Shown: positions 1-12,029, counted from the stretch's first letter. The stretch: DNA of 64,000 nucleotides from Manihot esculenta (GCF_001659605.2 NC_035171.2:5658886-5722885); one strand, 5' to 3'. Numbers and translations: made by a program. Notes: generated by a model from the letters alone, not told the origin.

Positions 1-1279
1 TCAGGTCCACTCCTACACAGATGGACACACATGAGGTACTAAACACATCCTAACAACTCATAAGAAACTCCCCAAAAACCCCTCTAAACATCACTGAAAC
101 ATGCATAGAAAACAGCCATGAAAAGGCTGGACAGGCACTTTCGGCGGCACCTTCGGCAGCCGAAAGTCTCCTCCAGAGACGAAACTCGGGTAGGTTCGGC
201 GGCACCTTCGGCGGCCGAACCCTCACTCCAGAGACGAAAGTCAGGCACTTTCGGCGGCCGAACATTTCCTTCGGCGGCCGAAAGTCTGCTTTCAAGCCAC
301 AACTCCACTTTCGGGGGCAAGGTTAGGCGGCCAAACCTATGCATCCTCAGGCACGTTCGGCGGCCGAAACCACCTTCGGCGGCCGAACCTGAGTTCATCA
401 GAACTCAGCCTTCGTGCATACCAGCCTCCTAAACCTTACAAAACAACCCCAAACCTCACATACTCTCTCCCAAGCATGCATACACACTCCCACAAGCAAA
501 GAGAGCAAAGAAACTAACTTAAACTCCTCAACACATCATCACATAACATACATTGGGCATAAAACCCACATAAACCCTTAACATGCATATCTACCCATTC
601 TAACATAAAACCTTCATAAAACTTACTTAAAACTTCATGAAAACTCAAGGGAAACCAAGATCTACACTTACCTCTTGAAGATCGAGGGTTGGTGCGATCC
701 CTAACTCGGAGATGTGGAGAATCCAAGCTCCAAAAGCTCCAAGCTCCCAAAACTTCTATTTCAGCTTCAAAACTTCAAACCAAGGGTAGATCTTATGAAA
801 ACTTGAAGGATTTTGAAGAGAAGACACACAAGCAACCAAGGGAGGGCAGAAACTCACCTGAGCTCGAGAATGGGGAGAAAACTCGCCCATTTCCGATCTG
901 AGGGCCTTTATAGGTGGCCTGGTCATCAACCTTCGGCAGCCTAACGTGCCCCCTAAACTCATGCATGTTCGGCGGCCGAACCTCACTTTCGGCGGCCGAA
1001 CCTTGGCTTGCTCCCACAAGACTTTCGGAGGCCAAAGGCGCTCCCGAAGCCTTCACATGTTCGGCGGCCGAACTTCACTTTCGGCGGCCGAACCTGGCAA
1101 ACGCCTCCTTGGTCTTTCTCTTCAAAAACTCAACTCTTTTCTATTTAAAACCATAAAACACTTAAAAACATTTTAGAAAACCTTTTAGAAAACCTTTACT
1201 ATACCCCTCAGAAGGATCCGACACCCGAGATTCCACCGGACGGTAGGAATTCCGATGTCTGAACGAGCGGGGTCTTACA
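1..1279 (-). mobile_element. LTR of a Tekay-like Ty3/gypsy element (K), cut by the window edge
   Basis: The stretch matches the later LTRs in order: two clusters of TTCGGCGGCCGAA-type palindromes (about 130-400 and 940-1100), a minus-strand TATA box near 903-912 (CCTATAAAGG in sense) between them, and the closing block with a paired ACCGGACGGTAGGAATTCC motif ending GGGTCTTACA at 1279. In sense this end is TGTAAGACCCC. No polypurine tract follows 1279, so this is either a solo LTR or the 5' LTR of an element extending left of the window. The other end is not visible, so the duplication (ACTAT expected) cannot be checked. Confidence 0.8.
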
Positions 1280-1874
1280 ACTATAGCTAATAAAATAATT
1301 TGGAGAATTACTCTGAGGTTCTCTAAGTATTATATATTGGTTTATCAAGTTCAAAAAATATGCTTAGAGGTTCTAAAAAATTTCATATAATATGTTTTTT
1401 TTTTGTCTCTCAATCAATTTTTCTTCTATTGTCCATTTGTTTAGATAGAAAAGATATTGAGAATTATTTTCTAGCTTAAAAAATTACATATTAATGAATC
1501 AATTTTAGTTGAATGATGCTTTTAAATTATGATAATCTATGTCAAAATATATCCTTGAACGAAGCAAGTGCACTTATAGTTTAAGAACTGATAATTTGTT
1601 TTTAATCAACATGGTTTGAGTAGCGACCATAAAAGATACACAAAAATTGAGCACTTGCATTATCTTTTAATTTTTCATTCTCAAACTGATTGTTATTTTA
1701 TAGAGTTAATTTTGCTATTTGGAAATCACAAGATACATATATATTAAGAATTTTATGTATATATATTTTCAGCACATAAAACAATTAGATAATAGTGTTG
1801 GAAACTTTTTGTCGAATCATTTTTCAAGAATCAAACGATTAGTCTTAGCACATAAAAAATATTAAAATGCCAGT
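1280..1874. other. AT-rich spacer without a recognised feature
   Basis: Low-complexity AT-rich DNA between two LTR-type repeats. I see no long reading frame, RNA gene or paired repeat in it. Confidence 0.6.
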
Positions 1875-3293
1875 TGATAGGCGGTTGTCGAAGCCGTCAA
1901 AAATAAACCTATTAAACAATCAACAATAAACTTGTAGATAGTGGCAATAGGGTCGAACCACAGGGAATTGACACCAAAGATCTTCCTAATAATAACCAAG
2001 ATAAGTAAATAACAAATAAGTAAAAGAGGGGGGTTTTTGAATTGATGATTAAAACTAAATAGCAAAGGAGAACAATAATTTAATTGAAAAGGAATTCCAA
2101 CGAGAAAGAGATTCTAGCTGAAGTGTGAGTCTAATTCAGTTTGTTCAGAATTGATCATTGATTATTAAAGACTCCTATTTGATTTCAATAAATTAGTTTT
2201 GGTTGTGGAAGACGCTTCTCACAATCCAAATTCCTCCTTAGTTCTAGTTTGATTAGGAAACGTTCGCTAATCAAACACTAATCAACAAGTTGCCAAGGAA
2301 CGTCCTTGGGGCATTGTAGCATCGAACAACTGTTGATTGCATTAAGACTTAGAGAAACTCAATTCTATCCTTGCCAACCGCGTGGTCAAGTTTAGATTAT
2401 GCAACCTGATTAAATGTGAATTTGAACAATCAAAGCAATTACGGACCTAAACCATTCAAACAATATTACTAAGCAATTTAAAAGCAATGGGCCCTTATTG
2501 ATTCTAAAAGCAAAGTAATATTTATAGAAAAGATCAGATTGCATAAATATTGAAACAAACAAGAGTTCAACAATGGAGTATTAAACCTCCCAATTCATCA
2601 CAAATCTGAATATTCTCAACTTCAACTAGAAAAAAATGAGTTTAGCCACTCATGGTGACTAAAATACACAAAAGATGAAAAGAAAGAAAAAGAAAGAACA
2701 GCTGAAGAGTTTCTGGCGAGTTCAATTCCTGATCAGAAGATGATCCCCTGCTGGTTTGGAGGTTGCCCCTTTTATAGCTGAAGAAATCTCTCCTTCTAGG
2801 GTTTTGAAATCCCTTTTTAATTTGGCTTGTGATTCCTCTTTTGATGTTGAATTTAATTGCAACTGGAATTCCTTAAGTGAGAAACTCTTTCGTGGCTGTT
2901 GGAATTGATTTGGTGGTGATTGAGTTGGATTTGGACTTCTGAAAACTCAAAATTCAGTTTCCAGCTGTTTTCCCGCCTCTGCTGTCAAGTTCTGCTGTCA
3001 AGGTGATTTGCCCAGTTTTTCTGAGAGTGATTTGGGCAAATCGCTTTCTGGGATTCAGTCCAGTTTCTGTCTCTGTAGTTCTGCTGTCAAGGTGATTTGC
3101 CCAGTTTTTCTGAGAGTGAGTTGGGCTAATCACTGGGCAAATCACTTTTGCTGTCATTTTCTGCACTTTTTCTCCAACTCTTCAATTTCTTCATTTTCTA
3201 TAAAAACATAACAAAAACATAATTTAAGCTAGAAAAATATGTAAATAAACAGTAAATAATATATTAAAAACATGGCTAAATTATGCTTGGTCA
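1875..3293. mobile_element. Solo LTR of a different family (L), TSD CCAGT
   Basis: The block starts TGATAGGCGG, ends CTTGGTCA and is flanked by identical 5-bp copies of CCAGT (1870-1874 and 3294-3298), the mark of an LTR insertion. It holds the GGTCGAACCACAGGGAATTG block near 1950, a type of motif I associate with plant LTRs. There is no primer site, polypurine tract, gag or pol, so it is most simply a solo LTR left by recombination. It is unrelated in sequence to the palindrome-rich LTRs in the rest of the window. Orientation is not settled. Confidence 0.75.
2988..3165. repeat. Direct duplication, period 89 bp, inside solo LTR L
   Basis: A unit beginning AGTTCTGCTGTCAAGG at 2988 recurs at 3077 with almost no change over about 40 bp. 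A shorter GGGCAAATCAC motif recurs again near 3138. Confidence 0.7.
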
Positions 3294-3329
3294 CCAGTTT
3301 CAAAAAATTCAAACATCATGAATATTTCA

Positions 3330-3540
3330 TTAAAAAGAATTAGTATAATTTTTTGGCATTTCTCCAATGCCAACAGAAAACCAATTCAATCTAAAAGTTT
3401 GTTCAGTTCCAGCAATTTGTGTCCCATTGTATTTCTTTGAAATCCTTTCTGTAGCTACACGTGAAACAAATTCCACAAACCCACAACCTTCAAGTTGACC
3501 AATTATCTTATTGTAACTTATCTGAATTGAAACAACCTGC
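3330..3540 (-). pseudogene. Exon relic of an RBP45/RBP47-type RNA-binding protein
   Basis: Read on the minus strand this gives about 68 residues resembling the second half of an RNA-recognition motif of plant RBP45/RBP47 (oligouridylate-binding) proteins. The recognisable pieces are GCGFVEF (RNP1-like), a YNGTQ block and the TEQTFRLNW block that follows that RRM in the family. The homology begins directly after a TGTGCAG acceptor-like sequence at about 3541, as expected for an exon edge, and ends in a stop near 3330. The first half of the RRM, the other RRMs and a promoter are not found in the neighbouring AT-rich DNA. RNP1 has Cys where Tyr or Phe is usual. It is most likely an orphan exon, perhaps carried in by the adjacent CACTA transposon; that origin is inference. 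Confidence 0.6.
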
Positions 3541-4686
3541 ACAAAGCAAAATAAATTTATAATATTGTATTAACATCTACTAAAACTTGTTTTAAAATCA
3601 ACTAATATCAATCTCTGAATCAATTAAGAAATCCATAAAAATGACAATTGTTTAATCAAAAAATAAAATTAAAGAAAATGCAACAAATGTTTACACTCTT
3701 ACCTATCATTTATAATAATAGGTCTTCATCATCTGTTTCAGATTCTGAGCCTAAGTCTTCTACTACACACCCATAGTAACATGAACTTTACACTGTCATA
3801 TGCTTAAAGGTGAGCATTTTATAACCATCACCGTGACCAATTAGCAAATTTGGAAATTATGGTAATTGAAAATTTCTTACAGAATTACTAATTACTGAAC
3901 ATAATCGGTAACAAAAAAACTAAAATTCTTTATCCACAATATATAAATTAAATTTATACCAAAATTATTCCAAATTTTTAACCAACGATTTAACACTTTA
4001 GGGTCTTATTCCATCAAAAAACACAATTATGCCAAATTTGGCACACTTAAAAATTTTTTTTTTACATACTTTAATTTTTTTTTACCTACATATTTGTATT
4101 TTGCGTATAAATTAATTTTGAAGTTTTTTTTTGAAAATAAATTTATTTTGATGTTAAAAATACAATTCTACAAAGGTGTGGTCATGATTTTTTTTCTTTT
4201 AAAAAAAAATTCATAACGTTTATTTTGAATCTGCTTAAACAAATTAAAATTATTTTATTTTGCTTATTTAATTAAAAATATAAAATATTTTAATTACAAA
4301 AAAGTAAAAATAAATAATATTATATTAATTAATAAAGGGAACCCTATCAATTAGTGGCGGCAATATAATGATAACTTGCATATATATATATTTTTGCCTT
4401 GGGGGAAATGAAAACCTTCAAATTAAAAATTCCCTCCCTACAGCCGCTACTGCGACCGCTACGAATTCTATATAAATTTTCATTCTCACTCATGATTCAT
4501 TCAGTTTTCAATTTCTGTCCACTATCAAAAGGAGAAGCTCCCACTATCAAAAGGAGAAGCTCCCACTACCAAATCCAATCAGGTACGTTTAAAGCTTTCA
4601 TTCAAATCCAATCAGGTACGTTTTTCATTCTTATATTCGTTTTTCATCGTTTTTCACCAAATAGAATATATGAAAATGGTAGGTTC
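3541..4686. other. AT-rich spacer or 5' part of the CACTA transposon
   Basis: Very AT-rich, with homopolymer runs around 4050-4330. At 4518-4563 a 23-bp unit (CCACTATCAAAAGGAGAAGC type) is repeated, and at 4569-4624 the block CAAATCCAATCAGGTACG is repeated, just before the transposase start. The left CACTA terminus should lie here or further left, but I could not find it. Confidence 0.4.
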
Positions 4687-7443
4687 ATGGAGAAACCTAA
4701 TTTTGATGTTGATTTCATCTCATTTTTTGATATATTGGATGACTTGAAAAAGGATTGTGGATTTGATGTTATAAAAGGAGATAAATTTTATTACTTGAAG
4801 GCTGATAAAGCTCTTAGTGATCTTGATGCATTGATAGAGGTTAAAGATGATACAAATGTGAAAAATATGATGGATAGTTATAAGAAGTTCCCTTCGAAAC
4901 CCATTGATATATACACTCTATTTCGAGATTATGATATTTTACCAAATGGACTTGGTGACGAGCTACCCGCAGTTACCGTTGATCACACTTCTAATCAACT
5001 TTAAAATCCAAATGCTTTACTCATTTAATTTTATTTAAACAATTGATTATGTTTACTTGTTCTATGTAGAGAAATTCTTGTTATTATATGATTATTGTTT
5101 TACTTTTGTTTTGAAATAGGTTCCAATACAATTAAAAGAAAAACTAGAGGACCAACAAGATGCTTGAAAATCACACAATTGGAGAATGGGCAAAAATTGC
5201 CAGTAGAATTTGATGAAGATGATCAAGCTATTGGTGATAATGCTACTGCATTTGTTTGGTTTTTAGGACAAACTATTAGAAGTGTGTCGTGTTGTCCATT
5301 GCAAGTGAAACAATGGAATAAGATTACCGATGATAAGCTCGACCACATGTGATCTACCATATTGGTACAAAAATTTATATTAAATTACATCCATTATAAA
5401 ATGATTATAATTTTTTTAGTTCTATTAAGTATCATAATCTTTGTTTCTTACTTCTTTGCTAAAAGGAAAAGTTCACTTTTGAGTATTCTGATGTAAGAAA
5501 GGGAGCAATTTTCGGTCATATGAATGCATTATATAGGTATTATAGGCATAAGTTGAAGAAGAAGTACTTTGATTCAAAAGCAACTTATTCACTTCGTCTC
5601 CGAAACAAGCCTAAGGATATGGATGTAAAAGATTGGAAGTATTTGGTTAATCTTTGGACAGAAAATGCATTTCAGGTATTAAAAATTCGTATAAAATTTA
5701 ATAATTTATTTTATATGAATTCAGTTTCTATTAGCTAACATAAATTCTGAAAATTTTTCATTGTTTTTCTTTAGGAGAGAAGCAATAAAAATAAGACAAA
5801 TAGATGCAAGCGTTCTATGCCGCCATACACGGGGACAAAAAGCTTTGCTCGGCTGAGAGATCATATGGTATGAGTTTGTTTTTATTTTATTAGTATTATA
5901 GTGTTTTTTATTAATTAAATGATACATAAATAATCCCTTTTTACTGTTGTCGTTTTGTGGACTATGGCTAAAAAGAAACAAAATAGTATTTGATAATTCT
6001 AGTTTAGAGCTTGAGAAAGTTTATGATTTGATCTTTTATGGATCTTTTGTTTGGTTTAAGATGTGCCTAGCTTTCCTTATTCCTTAATCCAAATTCTTTT
6101 TAGTAGCTCAACAATCAAGAACTGGTCAACCTGTAATGGTATAAGCTAGCTGCTTGTTGTTATTCTTTGTATTCTGCTATAACTCTCAAAGTTCTAATAA
6201 AAGCTATTTTTATCAAAAAATAATAATAATAATGCCTTTTGAAGTTCATGTGATTGTTAGAACTTTTTGATATGCCATTTACTATTTTTTCTATAAATGC
6301 CTAATTAGACTCAGACTGCCGTTATTAACCTTCATTTCCCACATAAAAACAAATCCCCTTTTTCTTTATGCTCATTAAAGTTAAACATGACAATTTTTTA
6401 GTAGTATTAGATTAGACAGCAAACACCATTAATAACTCACTCATTTAATGGTGGAATTTGACCATGTTTAATATTCTAAATATAGAAATGAATTATGATT
6501 GGTCAACCCTATGAGCATCCAAACTTGTAGATTAAATAATAATCAACAGTATTATTAATTTTAACGCTTGAATTGATATCATTAGCTGTAAAAATGTTAG
6601 CTCTTTTATACAAGTTTTGTTTATCTGTAGCATATTTGTAGTTAAGTCAATTGACTTTTTTACGAAAAGTTTGATTTTGCTTGAACTTAAATTTTTATTG
6701 ATATAGATCTATGATAAACTAATACTAATTGTTATATTTATTTGAACAGAAGAAAAAAAATGGAAAAACACCTTCTCGTTTAGAGCTTTTTCTTGAATCC
6801 AGAAAGAAATTGATCCAATATCACAAGAAGCCATTGTAATACTTTTTACATATGTTTTATTTATTTGTTATGTATTTTATGCTATATTTTGTTTTTTTTT
6901 AATATCAATAAATATAAATATCTCTATAGGAAAAGTTTCAGCAACTAAAGAAACAACGAGAAGAAGGACAAATTTCACTGGATGATGATGCTATGTTTGT
7001 TGATGTACTTGGGCCAGAAAAAAATGGTTATGTACGTGCTTATGGTCTTGGAAAAAATATCACGGAATATTTTGGTGCTAGACCTACAAAGATAGAACTA
7101 CTTAGACAACTTGATACTTCAAGAAGAGAAGCAAACGAACGTGTCCAACAAATTCAAAAAGAAGCAAGTGAACAAGTAAATGATGTTAAGAAGCAAATGG
7201 ATGAGAAACTTGCAGAGATGAATAGAATATGGGAGCAGAAATTCAAGATGCTTTTGGAGAAAAATAATAATATTGCATCAGTAAGTGATTAAAAACTAAG
7301 TCTCATTTTTTTTTCTAATATAAGAATTTTTATAAGCTATATAACTAGTATGAACCTTATCTATTTTATATAATTTTGTTATTAATATTTTCAAATAAAA
7401 TTTTATACAGGAGGATTCCCAAGATGATGAAATTGGAGGATGA
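4687..7443 (+). pseudogene. CACTA-associated Transposase_24 (Ptta/En/Spm) gene, broken
   Basis: Seven exons can be followed from splice sites and family resemblance: about 4687-4954 (N-terminal segment resembling plant-transposon PB1-like domains), 5120-5364, 5466-5675, 5775-5867, 6750-about 6835, 6930-7280 and 7411-7443. Recognisable family blocks are KRKTRGPTR (exon 2), the GTKSFARLR block (exon 4), the GPEKNGYVRAYGLG block (exon 6) and a coiled-coil tail rich in Glu, Lys and Gln. The family is a TNPA-like accessory DNA-binding protein of CACTA elements. Two defects are visible. An in-frame TGA at 5350-5352 sits where relatives would be expected to carry Trp (one-base change from TGG). Joining the visible GT-AG sites of exons 5 and 6 shifts the frame by one. 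The start at 4687 is the first Met that reads into the conserved segment. Confidence 0.65.
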
Positions 7444-7869
7444 TTTGCAGTATATTTGAAGTTTTGGATTTTGAAGCCGCCAGCAGCCTTATAATACTAC
7501 TTTTAGAAAATTTAGTGTTAGTATAGTATTATAATTTCAAGTATTTTTAGTGTGATTGATTTATAACTTAAATTAGTTTGTTTTGGATATTAGTTATTTT
7601 GGATTAAATTTATTGTTATTTTATAATTGTCATTCTGATTTAGTCTTAATATTAATATATAATTATTTTATAAATTTAAATTTTAGCTAAATTTTTTATA
7701 TAAATTTTATATTCTATTATAAATTTTACCAAAATTATTAATAGATAAATAACATATGTAATAGTAAATTATAATATAATCCCATTAAATAATAATAAAT
7801 TAAATAAATATTACATTTTAACTACAAATAATTAATAGTAGCCTTAGTACTATATTTAGAATAGCTTCT

Positions 7870-8444
7870 AATTTAATAATTTTGTGGCTTTATTCAATAG
7901 TTATAAAATAAAATTAAGTGTAACAATTATACTAGAACTTGTCACTTTCTTATTTTTGTGACTATAAATTTTATTCTTGCCTTATAATTATTTAAATGTG
8001 GCTAATAGTAAATATTTTTTGTCATACAATTAAGTTTATGGCTAAATTTAGATATGTTAGCCATAAAATTAAATTTGTAACTATGCATAAGTTTAAATTG
8101 CCACATTATTATTTTTGTAACATAATAATAGCAAAATCACTTACAAAAAAAGTTGTTGTGGCAAAAAGAAAATGTGGTTACAAATATTCCATTCCCGTGG
8201 CTAATAACTAGCCACAATATTTATTTTTAATGGCAATATTTTTGCTTCATTTAAATAAAAAGTGTGACTATAAATATTTATTTTAGCCACAACACAGGTA
8301 AATCTTATAACTAAACTTTAGTTACGCCACTTCTAGCTACGGCATGTCACGGGAAAAATATGTTGTGGCAAAAGCATCTAGCCACCAAAATTCTATTTTT
8401 AGCTACAATTTATTTTGTAACAAGATATGAATAATGTTGTAGTG
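7870..8444. repeat. CACTA subterminal repeat region and right terminal inverted repeat
   Basis: Many short variants of TTGTGGCTA and its inverse TAGCCACAA occur here, for example around 8010, 8040, 8150-8215, 8285 and 8365-8385, ending in TGTTGTAGTG at 8444. Such motif clusters are the binding sites of the TNPA-type protein in known CACTA elements; the link to this copy's protein is inference. Confidence 0.6.
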
Positions 8445-9130
8445 GTCTCAAACTAGCCTAAACCCCAACAAACATCGCATTAAAAATGCCTTTAACCATA
8501 CATTACTCATAAAATCAACATAAACCCTAACCTTATGCATCTACTCTAAAACATGCATTAACCTTCTTAAAACCCCTCAAAACTTTCATAAAAACATAAA
8601 AGAAGGGTAGGATCTATGCTTACCTCTTGAAGATCGAGAGGAGAGGCGATCCAAACTCGGAGATGGGAGAAATCAAGCTCTGGGGTCTCCAAACTCCAAA
8701 ACTTTGATCTTTAGCTCAAAAACTTCAAAACCAAGCTAAAACTTGTTAAAAACTTGTAAGATTTGAGGAGAAAACACTAGATCATCAAAGGGGTGGCGAA
8801 GACTCACCTTGCCCGAAAATAGAGAGAGAAAACTTGTCCATTTTCGGACAGGGGGCCTTTTATAGGTGGCTGGCCAGACCACCTTCGGGGGCCAAAAGTG
8901 ACTCTGCAACTCCACCATGTTCGGCGGCTGAACATGAGGTTCGGAGGCCGAACCTGGGTTTCTCCTCCAAAACATTTTCTTTCAAAACTCAATTTTTTTC
9001 TTCCTTAAAACCATAAAAACATGTAAAAACATTTATAAAAAGACATATTTTACCCTTCTAGAGGTTTTCGACATTCGAGATTCCACCGGACTGTAGGAAT
9101 TCCAATGCCGGAGTCTAGCCGGGTATTACA
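8445..9130 (-). mobile_element. Truncated Tekay-like LTR (J)
   Basis: This is the sense-5' portion of a palindrome-rich LTR. It has the closing GCCGGGTATTACA at 9130 (sense TGTAATACCCGGC), palindromes at 8920-8960, and a minus-strand TATA box near 8857-8866. It begins abruptly at GGTCTCAAAC, the same motif found internally in LTR B (13969 onward), exactly where the CACTA terminus ends. The rest of the LTR is not found left of the CACTA element, so a deletion accompanied or followed the CACTA insertion. Confidence 0.75.
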
Positions 9131-10094
9131 GTGCCGAATGCCAATGCAAATGGTGTTTCCTTCGTTGGCGTTCGAGGGGTAGTTTTGAATGCCTATAGGA
9201 TGCTGTTGAGTTTGGCCGCCCAATTCTTTTTTGCTCCATCCAGCCGCTTTTTTAGTCCCTGAAGGATGGCTCGATTCATGACTTCTGTCTGGCCATTTAT
9301 TTGAGGATGGGCTACCGAGGAAAACTTGTGCCAGATGTCCATGTTTCTCGTGAAATCCTTGAAGGATTTGCAGTTAAACTACTTGCCATTTTCTAATATG
9401 AGTGTCCTCGGTATGCCAAATCTGCAAATGATGTTGCCTCAAATGAAGTATATTACTTTGCGCGTTGTGATGGTGGGCACGGCCTCAGTTTCCGGCCACT
9501 TGGAGAAGTACTCCACTGCTACTATCACGAACTTCTTTTGTCCGGTGGTCTTAGGGAAAGGGCCCAGGATGTCTATGCCCCACTGTAAAAATGGCCAAGG
9601 GCTTGATATGCTGGACTGTGGTGTAGCTGGGATGTCGATGGTGTTGGCAAACCTTTGGCAGACGTTGCATCTTCTGACGAATTCCTCTGTTTCTTTTTTA
9701 ACTTTGGGCCAGTAGTAGCCTTACTTGAAAGTTTTGTTTGCCAACGTGCCTGCTCCTTTATGCGCTCCATAGACTCCCTGATGTATCTCCTCAATCACCC
9801 TGGCCGCTTCTTCTAGACCCACACATCGAAGCCACAGACTGGACTTCCCTCTTCGGTATAGGGTCCCCCTTACCGCCTGATAGTTGGCAGCCTGGGCTAC
9901 AATTTTTCTTGCTTCAGCTTTATCCTCAGGCAGCCTTCCGCTCTCTAAGTACTCTAGGTATGGGGTCATCTAATTATGCCCTTCTTCGATTTGCATTACT
10001 GTGGTGGGTTTTTCAAAAGTGGGAGTGCTGATGTGTTGTATGTACACTTCATCCGGGAGCTGTTCCAGTTCTTCCTCATATAACCGGCTAAACA
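9131..10094 (-). pseudogene. Integrase fragment of element F
   Basis: On the minus strand, 9969-9721 encodes the N-terminal part of a Tat-type integrase, including the YLESGRLPED segment and a zinc-finger-like region with the GVYGAHKGAGTLA block. Further down (about 9600-9480) the catalytic-core remnant reads WGIDILGPFPK followed by VAVEYFSKWPETEAV, typical of Tat/Retand integrases. Frames are broken by stops and shifts near 9720 (a stop where a Lys-type codon precedes the WP block) and 9440, so the piece is not functional. It stops at 10094 where solo LTR D begins and is cut at 9130 by LTR J. Confidence 0.7.
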
Positions 10095-10360
10095 TGTAAT
10101 ACCCGGCTAGACTCCGGCGTCGGAATTCCAACCTTCCGATGGAATCTCCGTTGGAATCCGAGATTTCTCAGATACCAGAGTCTCTAGAAGGGAAAAATAT
10201 ATTTTTTCAAAATGTTTTTTCATGATTTTATGGTTGGTTTTGAGCTAAAATGTTAAAAGAGAAGAAAAGTCTTCTTTGAGGGAAGAACCCAGGTTCGGCC
10301 GCCGAACATAGGGCTGTTTCGGGAGCACTTTAGGCCTCCAAAGGTGTTCTGGTCAGCTAC

Positions 10361-10370
10361 CTATAAAAGG
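10361..10370 (+). promoter_or_regulatory. TATA box of LTR D
   Basis: CTATAAAAGG follows the upstream palindrome cluster and precedes a conserved leader segment. The same TATA context (CCACCTATAAAAGG type) is found in LTRs B, E, I, J and K, so it marks the start of retrotransposon transcription by position and sequence. Confidence 0.6.
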
Positions 10371-11583
10371 CCCCCAGTCCGAAAATGGGCGAGTTTTCTC
10401 TCCATTCTCAGGCTAAGGTGAGCTCATGCCCTCCTTTGTTTGATTTTATGTTCTTTCTTCAGATCCTTCAAGTTTTCATGAGTTTCCTTTTGGTTTTGAA
10501 GTTTTAAAGCTTAAATCGAAGTTTTAGAGTTCAGAGACCTCTGGAGACCCTTTTCTCCTCATCTCTGAGTTCGGATCGCATCTCCTCACAATCTTCAAGA
10601 GGTAAGTGTAGATCCTTGTCTTCTTTCATGTTTTAATGATATTTTTAAGATTTTAAATGCTTATATAGGTAGATCTATGTTTTAGGGTTTATGTTAGCTT
10701 TTTAATAGATGCATGCTCTTTTGATGTTTGTGTTGATGTTTGTTGGGGGTTTAGACTAGTTTTCAGGCCCCTTATGCATGTGGGAGTGAGTATGCATGTT
10801 TGGGGGAGAGCATGTGAGGTTTTGGGTTGTTTTGGAGGCTGGATGCTTGTGACAAATTCGGACCTGCCGTTAGGAGGGAACCAGGTTCGGCTGCCGAACC
10901 TGCATGGGAGGCAGCCTTTTGGCCGCCTAACATGCCCCCGAAGGAAGGGGTTTCGGCTGCTGAACCTTCCCCCGAAGGTGCCTAACTTTCGGATCTGAGG
11001 AGAACCTTCGGCCGCCGAACCTGCTTTCGAAAGTGCCTGACTTTCGGATCTGGAAGGGACCTTCGGCCACCGAACCTGCCGCCGAAAGTCCCCTGTCCAG
11101 CCCTTCCTTAGTTGTTTTATATGCATGTTTTGTGAGGTTTTAAGAGGTTTTTGGAGAGATGTTTAGTGTTATGTTAGAGTTGCTTGGTCCCTCATTTGAG
11201 TCCACCTGTGTAGGATCGGACCCGAGGAACCGAAGAGGTCAGCAGTGAGTCAGCTGCTTCAGAGTCAGTTGAGTACCCGCCAGAGGTGAGTAGAACTAAA
11301 CTAATATTTTATTTCAAGAAATCAAATGTTTTAAGTATGTTCACACATCATGTATATGTATTAGGCTGTTTGCATTAGATTTCACGAATATGCTGCATTG
11401 CATATGTAACGACCCCAAAATGGACCGTCACCGGCGCTAGGATTCAGGTCGGCTTAAGGCCGCCAGAACCCGTAGCAAGCCTGCAATACTCTCTGTGTAC
11501 CTGTAAAACTCATACATGATACATTTTCTGTGAAAATAAAAACTCTTTGCTGAACCAAGGCTTAACCTGTGCATGCACTATCT

Positions 11584-11624
11584 CTGTACTCTGTACTCTG
11601 TACTCTGTACTCTGTACTCTGTAC
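11584..11624. repeat. CTGTACT heptamer array, six copies (left LTR of A)
   Basis: Six consecutive CTGTAC(T) units. The other LTR of the same element has seven at 37431-37478, and this one unit accounts for the 7-bp length difference between the LTRs. Confidence 0.9.
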
Positions 11625-12029
11625 CCCTGACTAGAGCTTGCTCTAGATGGGTTAATTCATACCTGTTAAGCCTGGTGATAAAACATATATACATATACAG
11701 ATCATGTATGTAACAAAAGCTTTACAACACAACAAAACTAAGGCAAGCACAACTCTAACGTTATACACAACTATAACATCTCTTTAAAATTTACATGTCC
11801 ACTCTATACTATTACAAGCTCTTTTACTCTTTCTGTACGCTGCTGAACTGTCCCTGTACACTGAACACTGAACCTGCAAAACTGGGGTTAAGGGAGTGGG
11901 ATGAGCTCTATAGCCCAGTGAGTAGAACAGTAAAACATCTCCGTAAAACATGATCTCATGGAATGCGTCATAACACAGACAAATCACATCAAGAGTAAAC
12001 CTGTCACCACATAGTCCCAGTAACTCTGT

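Larger units (their letters stand above)
4687..8444 (+). mobile_element. CACTA (En/Spm-type) DNA transposon, right end at 8444; left end not found
   Basis: The right boundary reads TGTTGTAGTG at 8435-8444, the inverted form of the CACTACAACA terminus of plant CACTA elements. Inside lies a multi-exon Transposase_24-type gene (4687-7443), followed by about 570 bp of short inverted and direct motifs typical of CACTA subterminal regions. No TNP2-type DDE transposase is present, so this copy could not move alone. The left coordinate is only the start of the gene; the real left end was not recognised. Immediately right of 8444 the sequence is LTR J, truncated at that point. Confidence 0.7.

Noticed and set aside
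11584..11624. Heptamer array as a telomere-like or CRISPR-like repeat
   Set aside because: CTGTACT is not a plant telomere unit, there are no spacers, and it lies inside an LTR.
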